64,000 nucleotides of DNA. Origin: Halomonas sp. LBP4. Its GTDB lineage: Bacteria > Pseudomonadota > Gammaproteobacteria > Pseudomonadales > Halomonadaceae. Made by a program: the position numbers and the translations under genes. Of this stretch, positions 1-7,173 are shown piece by piece (position 1 is the first letter of the stretch; each line of letters begins with the position of its first letter). The notes below the pieces were generated by a model. That model saw only the letters and a program-made list of their open reading frames with translations. It was not told the DNA's origin and made no database searches. The stretch lies in NCBI RefSeq assembly GCF_003202205.1, contig NZ_PDOG01000002.1, positions 509,800 through 573,799 on the forward strand, given 5' to 3'.

Positions 1-139
1 GCGTCCGAAGCGCCAGCCGCGCAAGCGCCGCACTACCGGTGCGGCCACCGCCGGGGGTGGCAAGGCCGACGACCAGGGGGGCAAGGGCGGCAAGCGTCGT
101 CGCGTGGCGCGCAAGCCCAAGCCCCGTGCGCGCGGCTGA
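1..139 (+). CDS. rnr: Ribonuclease R, C-terminal tail (partial)
   Basis: Only the last 45 codons are in the window, read in the frame starting at base 2 and ending in TGA at 137-139. The residues are almost all Lys, Arg, Gly, Ala and Pro, the low-complexity basic tail seen at the end of gammaproteobacterial RNase R, a 3'-5' exoribonuclease that degrades structured RNA. No catalytic domain is visible here. The call rests on this basic tail and on the next gene being rlmB, the usual partner of rnr. The stop overlaps a possible rlmB start by one base (TGATG). Confidence 0.7.
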   Translation, partial: RPKRQPRKRRTTGAATAGGGKADDQGGKGGKRRRVARKPKPRARG

Positions 140-972
140 TGGCAATGGCACGCAAGGGGCGCCATCGCGACATGAAGAAGGGGGCCTCATGCCGCCCCCC
201 GGGGATGCCCGGGGGGCTCGACGCCGTGTTCGGCGTGCACGCGGTGCGCGCCCTGCTCGACCGCGGCGAGAGCCCGCGGGAGCTCTGGGTGCAGGAGGGC
301 GAGGCCGGTCAGCGCCTGGCCGAGCTGGTCGACCAGGCCCGTGCCTGCGGGGCCCGAGTCCGGATGCGGCCCCGCGACGAACTCGACCGCCTGGCCCAGG
401 GCGCGGCCCATCAGGGCATCGCCGCCTTCTGCCCGCCGCTCGCCGCCGAGGGTGAGGCCTCGCTGTGGCTGAAGCTGGAGGCCTGGCCCCATGAGGCCCC
501 GCCGCTGCTGCTGGTCCTCGACGGCATCACCGACGTGCACAACTTCGGCGCCTGCCTGCGCAGTGCCGATGCCGCCGGCGCCCATGGCGTGGTGGTGCCG
601 AAGGACAGGGCCGCCCCGCTCAATGCCACGGTGCGCAAGGTCGCCTGCGGCGCCGCCGAGAGCGTGCCCGTCTACCAGGTCACCAACCTGGCGCGGGCGT
701 TGGCGAGGATGAAGGAGTTCGGCGTCTGGGTCACCGGTACCGCCGGCGAGGCCGAGTCGAGTGTTTACGAGGCCGATTTCGCCGGCCCCGTGGCCCTGGT
801 GATGGGCGCCGAGGGCAAGGGCATGCGCCGGCTGACCCGCGAGGCCTGCGACACCCTGGTCAAGCTGCCCATGGCCGGCAGCGTCTCGAGTCTCAATGTC
901 TCGGTGGCCACCGGGGTCTGCCTGTTCGAGGCGGTGCGTCAGCGGACCCCTTCGGGGAGCCGTAAGCTGTAA
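139..972 (+). CDS. rlmB: 23S rRNA (guanosine-2'-O-)-methyltransferase RlmB
   Basis: SpoU/TrmH-type SPOUT methyltransferase that puts a 2'-O-methyl group on a guanosine of 23S rRNA (G2251 in E. coli). An N-terminal substrate-binding domain begins at GLDAVFGVHAVRALL (about residue 26). The three SpoU motifs follow: ITDVHNFGACLRSAD near 130, VMGAEGKGM near 223 and SSLNVSVATG near 249. The 277 residues from base 139 exceed the usual 240-250, and the first 22 are basic and unlike the family. ATG at 205 (255 aa) or 172 may be the true start; 139 would couple translation to rnr. The last codons, encoding SRKL, lie in a heptamer-like sequence resembling the repeat near 36.1 kb. Confidence 0.93.
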   Translation: MAMARKGRHRDMKKGASCRPPGMPGGLDAVFGVHAVRALLDRGESPRELWVQEGEAGQRLAELVDQARACGARVRMRPRDELDRLAQGAAHQGIAAFCPPLAAEGEASLWLKLEAWPHEAPPLLLVLDGITDVHNFGACLRSADAAGAHGVVVPKDRAAPLNATVRKVACGAAESVPVYQVTNLARALARMKEFGVWVTGTAGEAESSVYEADFAGPVALVMGAEGKGMRRLTREACDTLVKLPMAGSVSSLNVSVATGVCLFEAVRQRTPSGSRKL

Positions 973-1038
973 GAATGCCGCTGTGCGGCTGGAAGAAACC
1001 CCACCACGGCTACGCTCGGGGCGCCGCCTTGGTGAGCG

Positions 1039-1140
1039 GCGCTGGGGATAGGCCGTGTAGAGGAGGTCCTCTGCCACGGATGGCAGAGGTAGCGCCCAGG
1101 GAAGGGGGGGCACAGCGCCTCCTCGAAGGCCTGTCGCCGG
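1039..1140 (+). repeat. Dispersed structured repeat, copy A
   Basis: About 100 bases that recur at 43141-43238. The outer arm GATAGGCC pairs with GGCCTGTC, the next arm GAGGAGG pairs with CCTCCTC, and an inner hairpin CCTCTGCCA / TGGCAGAGG closes a CGGA loop. The other copy keeps these helices with changed bases. It lies between rlmB and the rpsF promoter, where 973-1346 has no gene. I cannot say whether it is transcribed or which strand is functional. Confidence 0.75.
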
Positions 1141-1174
1141 AAAAGCCGCGACTTCTGGCACTGCGCTTGCCCGC

Positions 1175-1203
1175 TTGCTAAGCTCGTCGCCAGTCTTTAG
1201 AAT
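1175..1203 (+). promoter_or_regulatory. Promoter of the rpsF operon
   Basis: TTGCTA at 1175-1180 and TAGAAT at 1198-1203 with a 17-base spacer form a good sigma-70 promoter. Transcription would begin near 1210, giving a leader of about 137 bases before rpsF. Confidence 0.7.
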
Positions 1204-1208
1204 GTTTG

Positions 1209-1243
1209 CGCCCGTTCGTCTGCCGAGCGGGCGTCGGCTTTTT
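1209..1243 (+). terminator. Attenuator-like hairpin in the rpsF leader
   Basis: GCCGA (1222-1226) pairs with TCGGC (1234-1238) and is followed by five T (1239-1243), an intrinsic-terminator shape. The arms CGCCCGTTCG (1209-1218) and CGAGCGGGCG (1224-1233) form a competing longer hairpin that would destroy it. The site lies just downstream of the predicted start of transcription, so it may attenuate the operon. Confidence 0.5.
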
Positions 1244-1281
1244 GAGCCAGACACCCTGTGGTCGAGAACCTTCGACAACCA

Positions 1282-1341
1282 CTCCTTGCTTCCCCTGAGC
1301 GACCGAGGTCCTCAATGAGGAAGCTGTCAAACCGCAAGGAG
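1282..1341 (+). promoter_or_regulatory. Candidate S6:S18 autoregulatory leader element
   Basis: CTCCTTGC (1282-1289) pairs perfectly with GCAAGGAG (1334-1341), which contains the rpsF ribosome binding site. Inside, TTCC/GGAA and CCTCA/TGAGG can form smaller helices, and unpaired CCG triplets occur at 1303-1305 and 1332-1334. S6:S18 leader motifs upstream of rpsF in many bacteria have a helix near the ribosome binding site and a conserved CCG bound by S18. The assignment is by position and shape only. Confidence 0.5.
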
Positions 1342-1346
1342 ATCCC

Positions 1347-1718
1347 ATGCGTCACTACGAGATCGTGTTCATGGTCCACCCGGACCAGAGCGAGCAGGTA
1401 CCGGCGATGGTCGAGCGCTACACCGGCCTCGTCACCGAGAACGGCGGTACCGTGCATCGCCTCGAGGATTGGGGGCGCCGCCACCTGGCCTACCCGATCA
1501 ACAAGATCCACAAGGCTCACTACGTGCTGATGAACGTCGAGTGCCGCGGCGAGACCCTCGACGAGATCGAGAACATCTTCCGCTTCAACGACGCCATCAT
1601 TCGCAGCCTGGTGGTGCGTTGCAAGGAAGCTGTCACCGAGGCTTCGCCGATGATGAAGCCGGCGGAAGAGAAGCGTGCCCGTCGCGACGAAAAGCCGCGC
1701 AGCGCCGAAACCGCCTGA
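1347..1718 (+). CDS. rpsF: 30S ribosomal protein S6
   Basis: 123-residue S6, the platform protein that binds S18 and 16S rRNA. It starts with the typical [19 protein letters not shown] and has the [14 protein letters not shown] core near residue 35. The tail is charged ([12 protein letters not shown]) as in other gammaproteobacterial S6 proteins. A strong AAGGAG precedes ATG 1347. It heads the rpsF-rpsR-membrane protein-rplI unit and is probably autoregulated through its leader. Confidence 0.98.
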   Translation: MRHYEIVFMVHPDQSEQVPAMVERYTGLVTENGGTVHRLEDWGRRHLAYPINKIHKAHYVLMNVECRGETLDEIENIFRFNDAIIRSLVVRCKEAVTEASPMMKPAEEKRARRDEKPRSAETA

Positions 1719-1751
1719 GCCCACCCATCGCACGTTTGAAGGAGTCTTTCC

Positions 1752-1979
1752 ATGGCACGCTTTTTCCGTCGCCGCAAGTTCTGCCGTTTCACCGCTGAAG
1801 GCGTGAAGCAGATCGATTACAAGGACCTGGACACGCTCAAGGCCTACATCACCGAGACCGGCAAGATCGTTCCCAGCCGTATCACCGGGACCAAGGCCCG
1901 TTACCAGCGCCAGCTGTCCACCGCCATCAAGCGGGCTCGCTACCTGGCGCTGCTGCCCTACACCGACAGCCACCAGTAA
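1752..1979 (+). CDS. rpsR: 30S ribosomal protein S18
   Basis: 75-residue S18, the usual length. It opens with [19 protein letters not shown], with the family's basic N-terminus and cysteine, and contains the [20 protein letters not shown] rRNA/S6-binding helix. It lies 33 bases after rpsF with GAAGGAGT upstream. S6 and S18 bind 16S rRNA together, which explains the pairing. Confidence 0.98.
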   Translation: MARFFRRRKFCRFTAEGVKQIDYKDLDTLKAYITETGKIVPSRITGTKARYQRQLSTAIKRARYLALLPYTDSHQ

Positions 1980-1987
1980 GAACCGAC

Positions 1988-2842
1988 GTGATGCTGCCGA
2001 TCGCCCGCTGGATGATGCGGGGCACGCCCCATGCCGTTGGCGGGGCGGCCCTCGCTTCGCTCATCCCCTGGCTGTTCTGGCTGGGTGCCGCCATCGCCGC
2101 GCTAATGACCCTGCGTCGCGGCCTGTCGCCGGCGTTGCCGGTGATCATTGCCGCGGCGCTCCCGGCCGGCTGGTGGTGGACCCAGGGCGACGCCATCCCG
2201 CTGGCCAGCATCCTGCTGGTCACGCTGATGGCGGTGGTGCTGCGTTCGCGCATGCGCTGGAGCGAGGCGCTGATCACCGGGGCCCTGGCCGGCGCGGCGA
2301 TGATCCAGTTGGGCGTCTTCCTGCCGCCCGGCGGTGCCGGTCCCATGCTGGAGCAGTTGCGCCAGGGCTCGGCCGAGATCGATGGCATGCTGCGTGAGCT
2401 CGCCGCCCAGGGCCTCGACACCGAGCAACTGGCGTCGCTGCTGATCAGCGGGGTCACCGGCCTGATCGTGTTGCTGGCTGCCGTGGCCTGCCTGGCGCTG
2501 GCACGCGGCTGGCAGGCGGGGCTCTACAATCCCGGCGGCTTTCGCGAGGAGTTCCACGCCCTGCGTCTGGTGCCCCGGGAGCTCGCCGTGCTGGTGGTGC
2601 TCGGGGTGGTGGGCATGGTGCTGGGGATCCCGTCGTTGGGCCTGCTGGCCTGGGTGCCGCTGCTGGTGACAGGCATCGCGCTGGTTCACGGTTTCATCGG
2701 ATTGAAGGGAATGAACGGGCTGTGGCTGGTAGCCTTCTATGTGCTGCTGATCACGACCTGGCCCATGATTCTCATCGTGCTGCTGCTGGCCTTCATCGAC
2801 ACGTTCGCGGATTTTCGCGGGCGACTGGCCAGAAGCGACTGA
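1988..2842 (+). CDS. Polytopic membrane protein (YybS/DUF2232-like)
   Basis: 284-residue integral membrane protein with six to eight hydrophobic segments and few charged loops. GTG 1988 and ATG 1991 are both possible starts. A membrane protein of this kind sits between rpsR and rplI in pseudomonads and related gammaproteobacteria, and this placement plus topology suggest the DUF2232 (YybS-like) family. The C-terminal half (about 185-284) is the most hydrophobic and ends in a short basic tail. It is 16 bases from rplI and probably cotranscribed. Its biochemical function is unknown. Confidence 0.75.
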   Translation: MMLPIARWMMRGTPHAVGGAALASLIPWLFWLGAAIAALMTLRRGLSPALPVIIAAALPAGWWWTQGDAIPLASILLVTLMAVVLRSRMRWSEALITGALAGAAMIQLGVFLPPGGAGPMLEQLRQGSAEIDGMLRELAAQGLDTEQLASLLISGVTGLIVLLAAVACLALARGWQAGLYNPGGFREEFHALRLVPRELAVLVVLGVVGMVLGIPSLGLLAWVPLLVTGIALVHGFIGLKGMNGLWLVAFYVLLITTWPMILIVLLLAFIDTFADFRGRLARSD

Positions 2843-2857
2843 CAAGAGGTTAACGAG

Positions 2858-3304
2858 ATGGAAGTCATTCTGCTCGACAAGATTGGCAAGCTGGGTGGTC
2901 TGGGTGACAAGGTCACCGTCAAGCCCGGTTATGGCCGCAACTACCTGGTGCCCTACGGCTTGGCCGTGCCGGCGACCAAGGACAACGTGCAGGCCTTCGA
3001 GGCCCAGCGCAGCGAGCTCGAGGCCCAGGCCGCCGAGCGCAAGGCCGTCGCCGAGGCCCGCGCCGCCCAGCTCAGCGAGATCGAGCTGTCGCTGGTGGCC
3101 AAGGCCGGTGACGAGGGCAAGCTGTTCGGCTCCATCGGCCCGCGTGACCTGGCCGAGGCCATCGCCTCCGCCGGCATCGATGTCGCCAAGAGCGAAGTCC
3201 GCATGCCGGAAGGCCCGATCCGCCAGACCGGCGAGTACGACATCGACCTGCACCTGCACACCGAAGTCGACGCCACCGTGCGCGTGGTGGTCGTGGCCGA
3301 GTAA
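2858..3304 (+). CDS. rplI: 50S ribosomal protein L9
   Basis: 148-residue L9. The N-terminal domain starts [20 protein letters not shown] and reaches the signature [19 protein letters not shown] near residues 22-40. A long connecting helix rich in Glu, Ala and Arg (about 45-75) and a C-terminal rRNA-binding domain follow. Length is as usual for the family. GAGGT lies upstream of ATG 2858. An intrinsic terminator follows 27 bases after the stop, closing the operon. Confidence 0.98.
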   Translation: MEVILLDKIGKLGGLGDKVTVKPGYGRNYLVPYGLAVPATKDNVQAFEAQRSELEAQAAERKAVAEARAAQLSEIELSLVAKAGDEGKLFGSIGPRDLAEAIASAGIDVAKSEVRMPEGPIRQTGEYDIDLHLHTEVDATVRVVVVAE

Positions 3305-3330
3305 GCTCGTCCCGCCACCGGAGGCACCCG

Positions 3331-3368
3331 AAGGGGCGCGAGGAAATCTTCCCCGCGCCCCTTTTCAT
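3331..3368 (+). terminator. Intrinsic terminator after rplI
   Basis: Perfect 10-base arms AAGGGGCGCG (3331-3340) and CGCGCCCCTT (3354-3363), with a T-rich tail (TTTTC) following. It ends the rpsF-rpsR-rplI transcription unit. Confidence 0.8.
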
Positions 3369-3526
3369 TCGGTCTGATTCGTCAAGTAGCTCGCTATTCG
3401 CCTCATCGGATCGATGAACTTGACTCGAAATCCGTATTTCTCGCGACGATCGGCCAAATTCGACCATACTTGCAGGTAACGGCGACCCGGGCGCGTTGCG
3501 ACGGCCGGCTCACTGTTTCGATCTTT
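3369..3526. other. Gap between two terminators upstream of dnaB
   Basis: No protein-coding frame is convincing here. The stretch is AT-richer than its surroundings. TTGACT at 3420-3425 could be a -35 element, but no good -10 follows at normal spacing. Because a strong terminator starts at 3527, a short RNA of roughly 80-130 bases made here is possible but unproven. Confidence 0.3.
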
Positions 3527-3557
3527 CCCCGTGGGCGGCGTCGCCCACGGGGTTTTT
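3527..3557 (+). terminator. Intrinsic terminator upstream of dnaB
   Basis: CCCCGTGGGCG (3527-3537) pairs perfectly with CGCCCACGGGG (3542-3552) around a 4-base loop, followed by five T. It lies 190 bases beyond the rplI terminator and about 90 bases before dnaB, so it ends some other transcript or acts as a second barrier. Confidence 0.8.
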
Positions 3558-3580
3558 CATGTCGGGGTGGCCGCGGAGCA

Positions 3581-3609
3581 TAGGGTGCAGCTGGCTGTTG
3601 GGGTAGAAT
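3581..3609 (+). promoter_or_regulatory. Possible dnaB promoter
   Basis: TAGAAT at 3604-3609 is a good -10 element 40 bases before the dnaB start. The -35 region (TAGGGT at 3581) is poor, so an activator or another element may be needed. Confidence 0.35.
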
Positions 3610-3648
3610 GAGCCCGCTTTCCGTGTTGCCCCGAGGACCTTGGCCGTC

Positions 3649-5037
3649 ATGAACGACTCCGTCGCGTTCGATCAGGAAACCGCTGCGCTGAAGGTGCCGC
3701 CGCACTCGCTGGAGGCCGAGCAGTCGGTGCTCGGTGGCCTGATGCTCGACAACCAGGCCTGGGACGGCGTGGCCGACCGGCTGGTGGCGGACGACTTCCA
3801 TCGCTACGAGCACCGCCTGATCTTCAACGTCATGGTCGGGCTGGCCGAGGCCACCCGGCCGATGGACGTGGTGACCCTCTCCGAGGCCCTGGAAGGGCGC
3901 GATCAGCTCGACACCGTGGGCGGGCTGGCCTATCTCGCCGAGCTGGCCCGCAACACGCCCTCGGCGAGCAATATCCGCGCCTACGCCGATATCGTTCGCG
4001 AGCGGGCCACCCTGCGCAAGCTGATCCGCGCCGCCAGCCAGATCGCCGACGGTGCCTTCAGCCCCCAGGGACGGCCGGCCGACGAACTGGTCGACGAAGC
4101 CGAGCGCCTGGTGTTCCAGATCAGCGAGGAGCGTCCCAAGTCGGGTGGCCCCATCGGCATGAGCGAGCTGCTGGCCAAGGCGGTGGACCGCATCGACGAG
4201 CTGTTCAACATGCAGGGCGAGATGACCGGACTGTCCACCGGCTTCCGCGACCTCGACGAGATGACCTCGGGGCTGCAGCCCTCGGACCTGGTGATCATTG
4301 CCGGGCGCCCCTCCATGGGCAAGACCACCTTCGCCATGAACCTGGTGGAGCATGCGGTGATCGCCAGCGAGAAGCCGGTGATGGTGTTCTCCATGGAGAT
4401 GCCCGCCGAGTCGCTGATGCTGCGGATGCTCTCGTCGCTGGGGCGAATCGACCAGACGCGGGTGCGGACCGGTCAGCTCGAGGACGAGGACTGGCCGCGG
4501 CTCACCTCGGCGGTGAACCTGCTCAAGGACAAGCAGCTGTTCATCGACGACACCGCGGCGCTCTCGCCCAACGAGATGCGTTCGCGGATCCGCCGGGTGG
4601 TCCGCGAGCACGGCAACATGTCGCTGATCATGATCGACTACCTGCAGCTGATGCAGATTCCCGGCTTCTCCGAGAACCGTACCGGCGAGATCTCCGAGAT
4701 TTCCCGCTCGCTCAAGGGCCTGGCCAAGGAGTTCGGCTGCCCGGTGATCGCGCTCTCCCAGCTCAACCGCTCGCTGGAGCAGCGTCCCAACAAGCGCCCG
4801 GTGATGTCGGACCTGCGGGAGTCGGGGGCCATCGAGCAGGACGCCGACATCATCGCCTTCGTCTACCGTGACGAGGTCTACAATCCAGATAACCCGGACA
4901 ACCAGGGGCTCGCCGAACTGATCATCGGCAAGCAGCGTAACGGACCCATCGGCACCGTGCACATGGCCTTCATCGGCAAGTACACGCGCTTCGAGGACCT
5001 GGCGCCGGACAGCTACGGCGGTGGCTTCGGCGAGTAG
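3649..5037 (+). CDS. dnaB: Replicative DNA helicase DnaB
   Basis: Hexameric 5'-3' helicase that unwinds the replication fork and recruits DnaG primase, 462 residues (family about 460-470). The N-terminal domain has the typical SLEAEQSVLGGLMLD. The RecA-like motor has Walker A AGRPSMGKTTFA near 218, the Walker B segment LIMIDYLQLM near 326, and the conserved ALSQLNRSLEQR and DLRESGAIEQDAD motifs. ATG 3649 with GAGGAC about 10 bases upstream is preferred over the in-frame TTG at 3640. Strong terminators upstream isolate it from rplI. Confidence 0.98.
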   Translation: MNDSVAFDQETAALKVPPHSLEAEQSVLGGLMLDNQAWDGVADRLVADDFHRYEHRLIFNVMVGLAEATRPMDVVTLSEALEGRDQLDTVGGLAYLAELARNTPSASNIRAYADIVRERATLRKLIRAASQIADGAFSPQGRPADELVDEAERLVFQISEERPKSGGPIGMSELLAKAVDRIDELFNMQGEMTGLSTGFRDLDEMTSGLQPSDLVIIAGRPSMGKTTFAMNLVEHAVIASEKPVMVFSMEMPAESLMLRMLSSLGRIDQTRVRTGQLEDEDWPRLTSAVNLLKDKQLFIDDTAALSPNEMRSRIRRVVREHGNMSLIMIDYLQLMQIPGFSENRTGEISEISRSLKGLAKEFGCPVIALSQLNRSLEQRPNKRPVMSDLRESGAIEQDADIIAFVYRDEVYNPDNPDNQGLAELIIGKQRNGPIGTVHMAFIGKYTRFEDLAPDSYGGGFGE

Positions 5038-5045
5038 GCGGGCCC

Positions 5046-5073
5046 TTGAGTCCGGCCCCGGGCCCCGTATAAT
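5046..5073 (+). promoter_or_regulatory. Promoter of the small basic protein gene
   Basis: TTGAGT (5046-5051), a 16-base spacer and a consensus TATAAT (5068-5073), starting nine bases after the dnaB stop. The gene begins 33 bases downstream of the -10. Confidence 0.6.
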
Positions 5074-5105
5074 CCCCACCCCTGGATCACAGCGAAGGAG
5101 GCAGC

Positions 5106-5399
5106 ATGGCAGGCGGATTCCGACGCGGCAATCGCCGTCGTACCCCGAAACTCGAGGCCCGCGGCGAGCTCCAGTCGCTGGAGCGGGAAGGCCCCTTCAA
5201 GGAGTGGCTGGGGATGCCCGACCTCTACCGTTACCAGCTCGTGGTGGACGGCGAGAGCTACAGCTACCAGACCGAGGACGCCGAACTGCCGGTGCAGATC
5301 GGCGACCGGGTGGTGTTCCGCTACAAGGAGACCAAGGCCGGCAAGTGGGTCGACCGCAACTCCCTGGGCAAGGCCATCGATCCCTCCGATTACCAGTGA
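5106..5399 (+). CDS. Small protein of unknown function
   Basis: 97 residues with a basic N-terminus (GGFRRGNRRRTPKLEAR) followed by a compact beta-rich part with alternating hydrophobics (YRYQLVVDGESYSYQT, PVQIGDRVVFRYKE). I do not recognise the family. The pattern could suit a small barrel or OB-like fold that binds nucleic acid, but that is inference. It has its own consensus -10 promoter and an excellent AAGGAGG six bases before ATG, so it is very likely a real, well-expressed gene. No signal peptide or membrane segment. Confidence 0.8.
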   Translation: MAGGFRRGNRRRTPKLEARGELQSLEREGPFKEWLGMPDLYRYQLVVDGESYSYQTEDAELPVQIGDRVVFRYKETKAGKWVDRNSLGKAIDPSDYQ

Positions 5400-5548
5400 G
5401 CCCGGAACCTGTCGACGCGGCCAGTGTCACAAAACAATAACGTCGGGTACACGACGCCGTCATCGGGCGCAGCCATGCTGTGCCCAATTTGTATCCGTCA
5501 TCCGCAATACGACGTCCGGGCACGTCGTCAGACAAGTTGGAGGGAACC

Positions 5549-5851
5549 ATGGAATTCAACGACCTCAAGACCTTCGTGGATCGCCACGACAATTTCGAGA
5601 TCCGCGTGATCGGTCATGCCGGCAGCCACGTCTATCAGGTGGAGCTGGAGGACGTGGAGGGGGCTCGCCACATGCTGACCCGCACCGGCAAGCCGGTGCT
5701 GTTTCGCACCCTCGAGGATGTCTATCTCGAGCTCAAGCGCGCCGGCATCCACCGTGCCTACCTGGTGCAGCAGGTGCCCCATGAAGAGATGGTCGGCCGC
5801 GAGGCCCACTACCGGGACCCGCTTACCTCGCGCATGCCCCTGGTATTCTGA
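5549..5851 (+). CDS. DUF6482-like small protein
   Basis: 100 residues, cytosolic by appearance. It starts MEFNDLKTFVDRHDNFEIRV after GGAGGG and has the core HMLTRTGKPVLFRTLEDVYL followed by YLVQQVPHEEMVG. This resembles the DUF6482 family of pseudomonads and Halomonas, small proteins with a conserved beta strand plus QTEVHDEM-like ending. Function is unknown. It stands alone between the small basic protein gene and hemH; the 150-base upstream gap has no convincing promoter. Confidence 0.75.
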   Translation: MEFNDLKTFVDRHDNFEIRVIGHAGSHVYQVELEDVEGARHMLTRTGKPVLFRTLEDVYLELKRAGIHRAYLVQQVPHEEMVGREAHYRDPLTSRMPLVF

Positions 5852-5944
5852 CTCCCATCCTGCCTGATATCGCCGCCCATCGGGATTCCCGGTGTCGGCG
5901 GCGCGCCGTGTCCGGCTCCCGGCGGTCTTTCGAGAGCTCAACTC

Positions 5945-5976
5945 AAGCTGTACAAATCGAGCCGATAGTACAGCTT
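5945..5976. promoter_or_regulatory. Palindrome upstream of hemH, probable operator
   Basis: AAGCTGTAC (5945-5953) and GTACAGCTT (5968-5976) are a perfect 9-base inverted repeat separated by 14 bases. It lies about 30-60 bases upstream of the probable hemH -10. The TGTAC half-sites recall operators of MerR-family light or cobalamin regulators, but that link is speculative. Confidence 0.55.
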
Positions 5977-6000
5977 CATCCGCCCTTCCGTTGCCTCGCC

Positions 6001-6009
6001 TGATAGACT
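6001..6009 (+). promoter_or_regulatory. Extended -10 promoter of hemH
   Basis: TGATAGACT is an extended -10 (TG, one base, TAGACT) 43 bases before the hemH start. No consensus -35 is present, which fits the palindrome upstream being an activator site. Confidence 0.45.
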
Positions 6010-6051
6010 GTCGTCACGCCCGTCAGCCAATGATCAGGAGGAGCGCAGCGC

Positions 6052-7146
6052 ATGACCACTCGCCAACTGGAGCAGGATCCGTGCGGCCTGGAGAGGCCCG
6101 GCAGCGGACGCCTGGCACAGGCCCCGGCCGATCACCCGCCGGTGCCCGGGAAGAGGGTCGGAGTGTTGCTGGCCAACCTGGGCACGCCGGATGCCACCGA
6201 CTACTGGTCGATGCGCCGCTACCTCAGCGAGTTCCTCTCCGACAAGCGGGTCGTCGACTACCCGGGCTGGAAGTGGCAGCCACTGCTGCAGTTGATCATC
6301 CTCTCCCGCCGTCCCTTCAGTTCCGGCAAGGCCTATCGCGGGATCTGGAACCGCGAGAAGGACGAGAGCCCGCTGTTGACCATCACCCGTGACCAGGCCC
6401 GCAAGGTGGCCGAGGGACTCCACGGGCTGTACGGCGACCGGGTGAAGGTCGACTTCTGCATGCGCTACGGTAACCCCTCCACCGACAGCGTGCTGCGCCG
6501 GATGCAGGCCCAGGGCTGCGAGAGGATCCTCTTCTTCCCGCTCTATCCCCAGTACGCCTCGCCGACCACCGCCACGGCCAACGACCAGGCCTTCCGCACG
6601 TTGATGAGGCTCAAGTGGCAGCCCGCCTTCCGCACGGTACCGGCCTACTTCGACCACCCGGCCTATCTCGAGGCCCTGGCGGCGTCGGTGCGCGAGGCCT
6701 ATGACGCGGCCGTGTCTCCCCCGGAGGTGCTGGTGGCCTCCTACCATGGCGTGCCCAAGCGCTACCTGATGGAGGGCGACCCCTATCACTGCCAGTGCCA
6801 GAAGACCACGCGGCTGCTCAAGGAGCGCCTGGGGTGGGACGATGACGCCATCGTCACCACCTTCCAGTCGAAGTTCGGACCCGAGGAGTGGGTGGGGCCG
6901 GCCACGGTGGAGCACGTGGCCGAGCTGGCCCGCCAGGGCCGCCGGCACATCGCAGTGGTCTCGCCGGCCTTCGCCGCCGACTGCGTGGAGACCCTCGAGG
7001 AGATCAACGAGGAGATCAAGGCGAGCTTCCTCGAGGCCGGCGGCGAACGCTTCACCTACATTCCCTGCCTCAACGACCGCGACGACCATATCGTCGCGCT
7101 GCAGGCGATCATCAGGAACGAGCTGGCCGGCTGGGTCGAGCCGTGA
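6052..7146 (+). CDS. hemH: Ferrochelatase
   Basis: Inserts Fe2+ into protoporphyrin IX, the last step of protoheme synthesis. 364 residues, slightly longer than usual because of an about 35-residue extension before the family start KRVGVLLANLGTPDATDYWSM. The catalytic region has SYHGVPKRYLMEGDPYHCQC near residue 230 (metal-binding His), then VVSPAFAADCVETLEEINEE, with the Glu-rich helix carrying the second metal-site residue. GGAGGAGCGCAGCGC precedes ATG 6052. It stands alone, facing the Mrp operon end on the other strand, and has a palindrome and extended -10 upstream. Confidence 0.97.
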   Translation: MTTRQLEQDPCGLERPGSGRLAQAPADHPPVPGKRVGVLLANLGTPDATDYWSMRRYLSEFLSDKRVVDYPGWKWQPLLQLIILSRRPFSSGKAYRGIWNREKDESPLLTITRDQARKVAEGLHGLYGDRVKVDFCMRYGNPSTDSVLRRMQAQGCERILFFPLYPQYASPTTATANDQAFRTLMRLKWQPAFRTVPAYFDHPAYLEALAASVREAYDAAVSPPEVLVASYHGVPKRYLMEGDPYHCQCQKTTRLLKERLGWDDDAIVTTFQSKFGPEEWVGPATVEHVAELARQGRRHIAVVSPAFAADCVETLEEINEEIKASFLEAGGERFTYIPCLNDRDDHIVALQAIIRNELAGWVEP

Positions 7147-7173
7147 ACGCGCGGGGCGGCCAGGCGCTGCGCC

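Noticed and set aside
973..1181. Small plus-strand ORF after rlmB
   Set aside because: It runs through the dispersed repeat, has no ribosome binding site and ends just before the rpsF promoter.
3403..5079. A 558-codon minus-strand frame opposite dnaB
   Set aside because: Mirror frame of dnaB; low-complexity residues and no family features.
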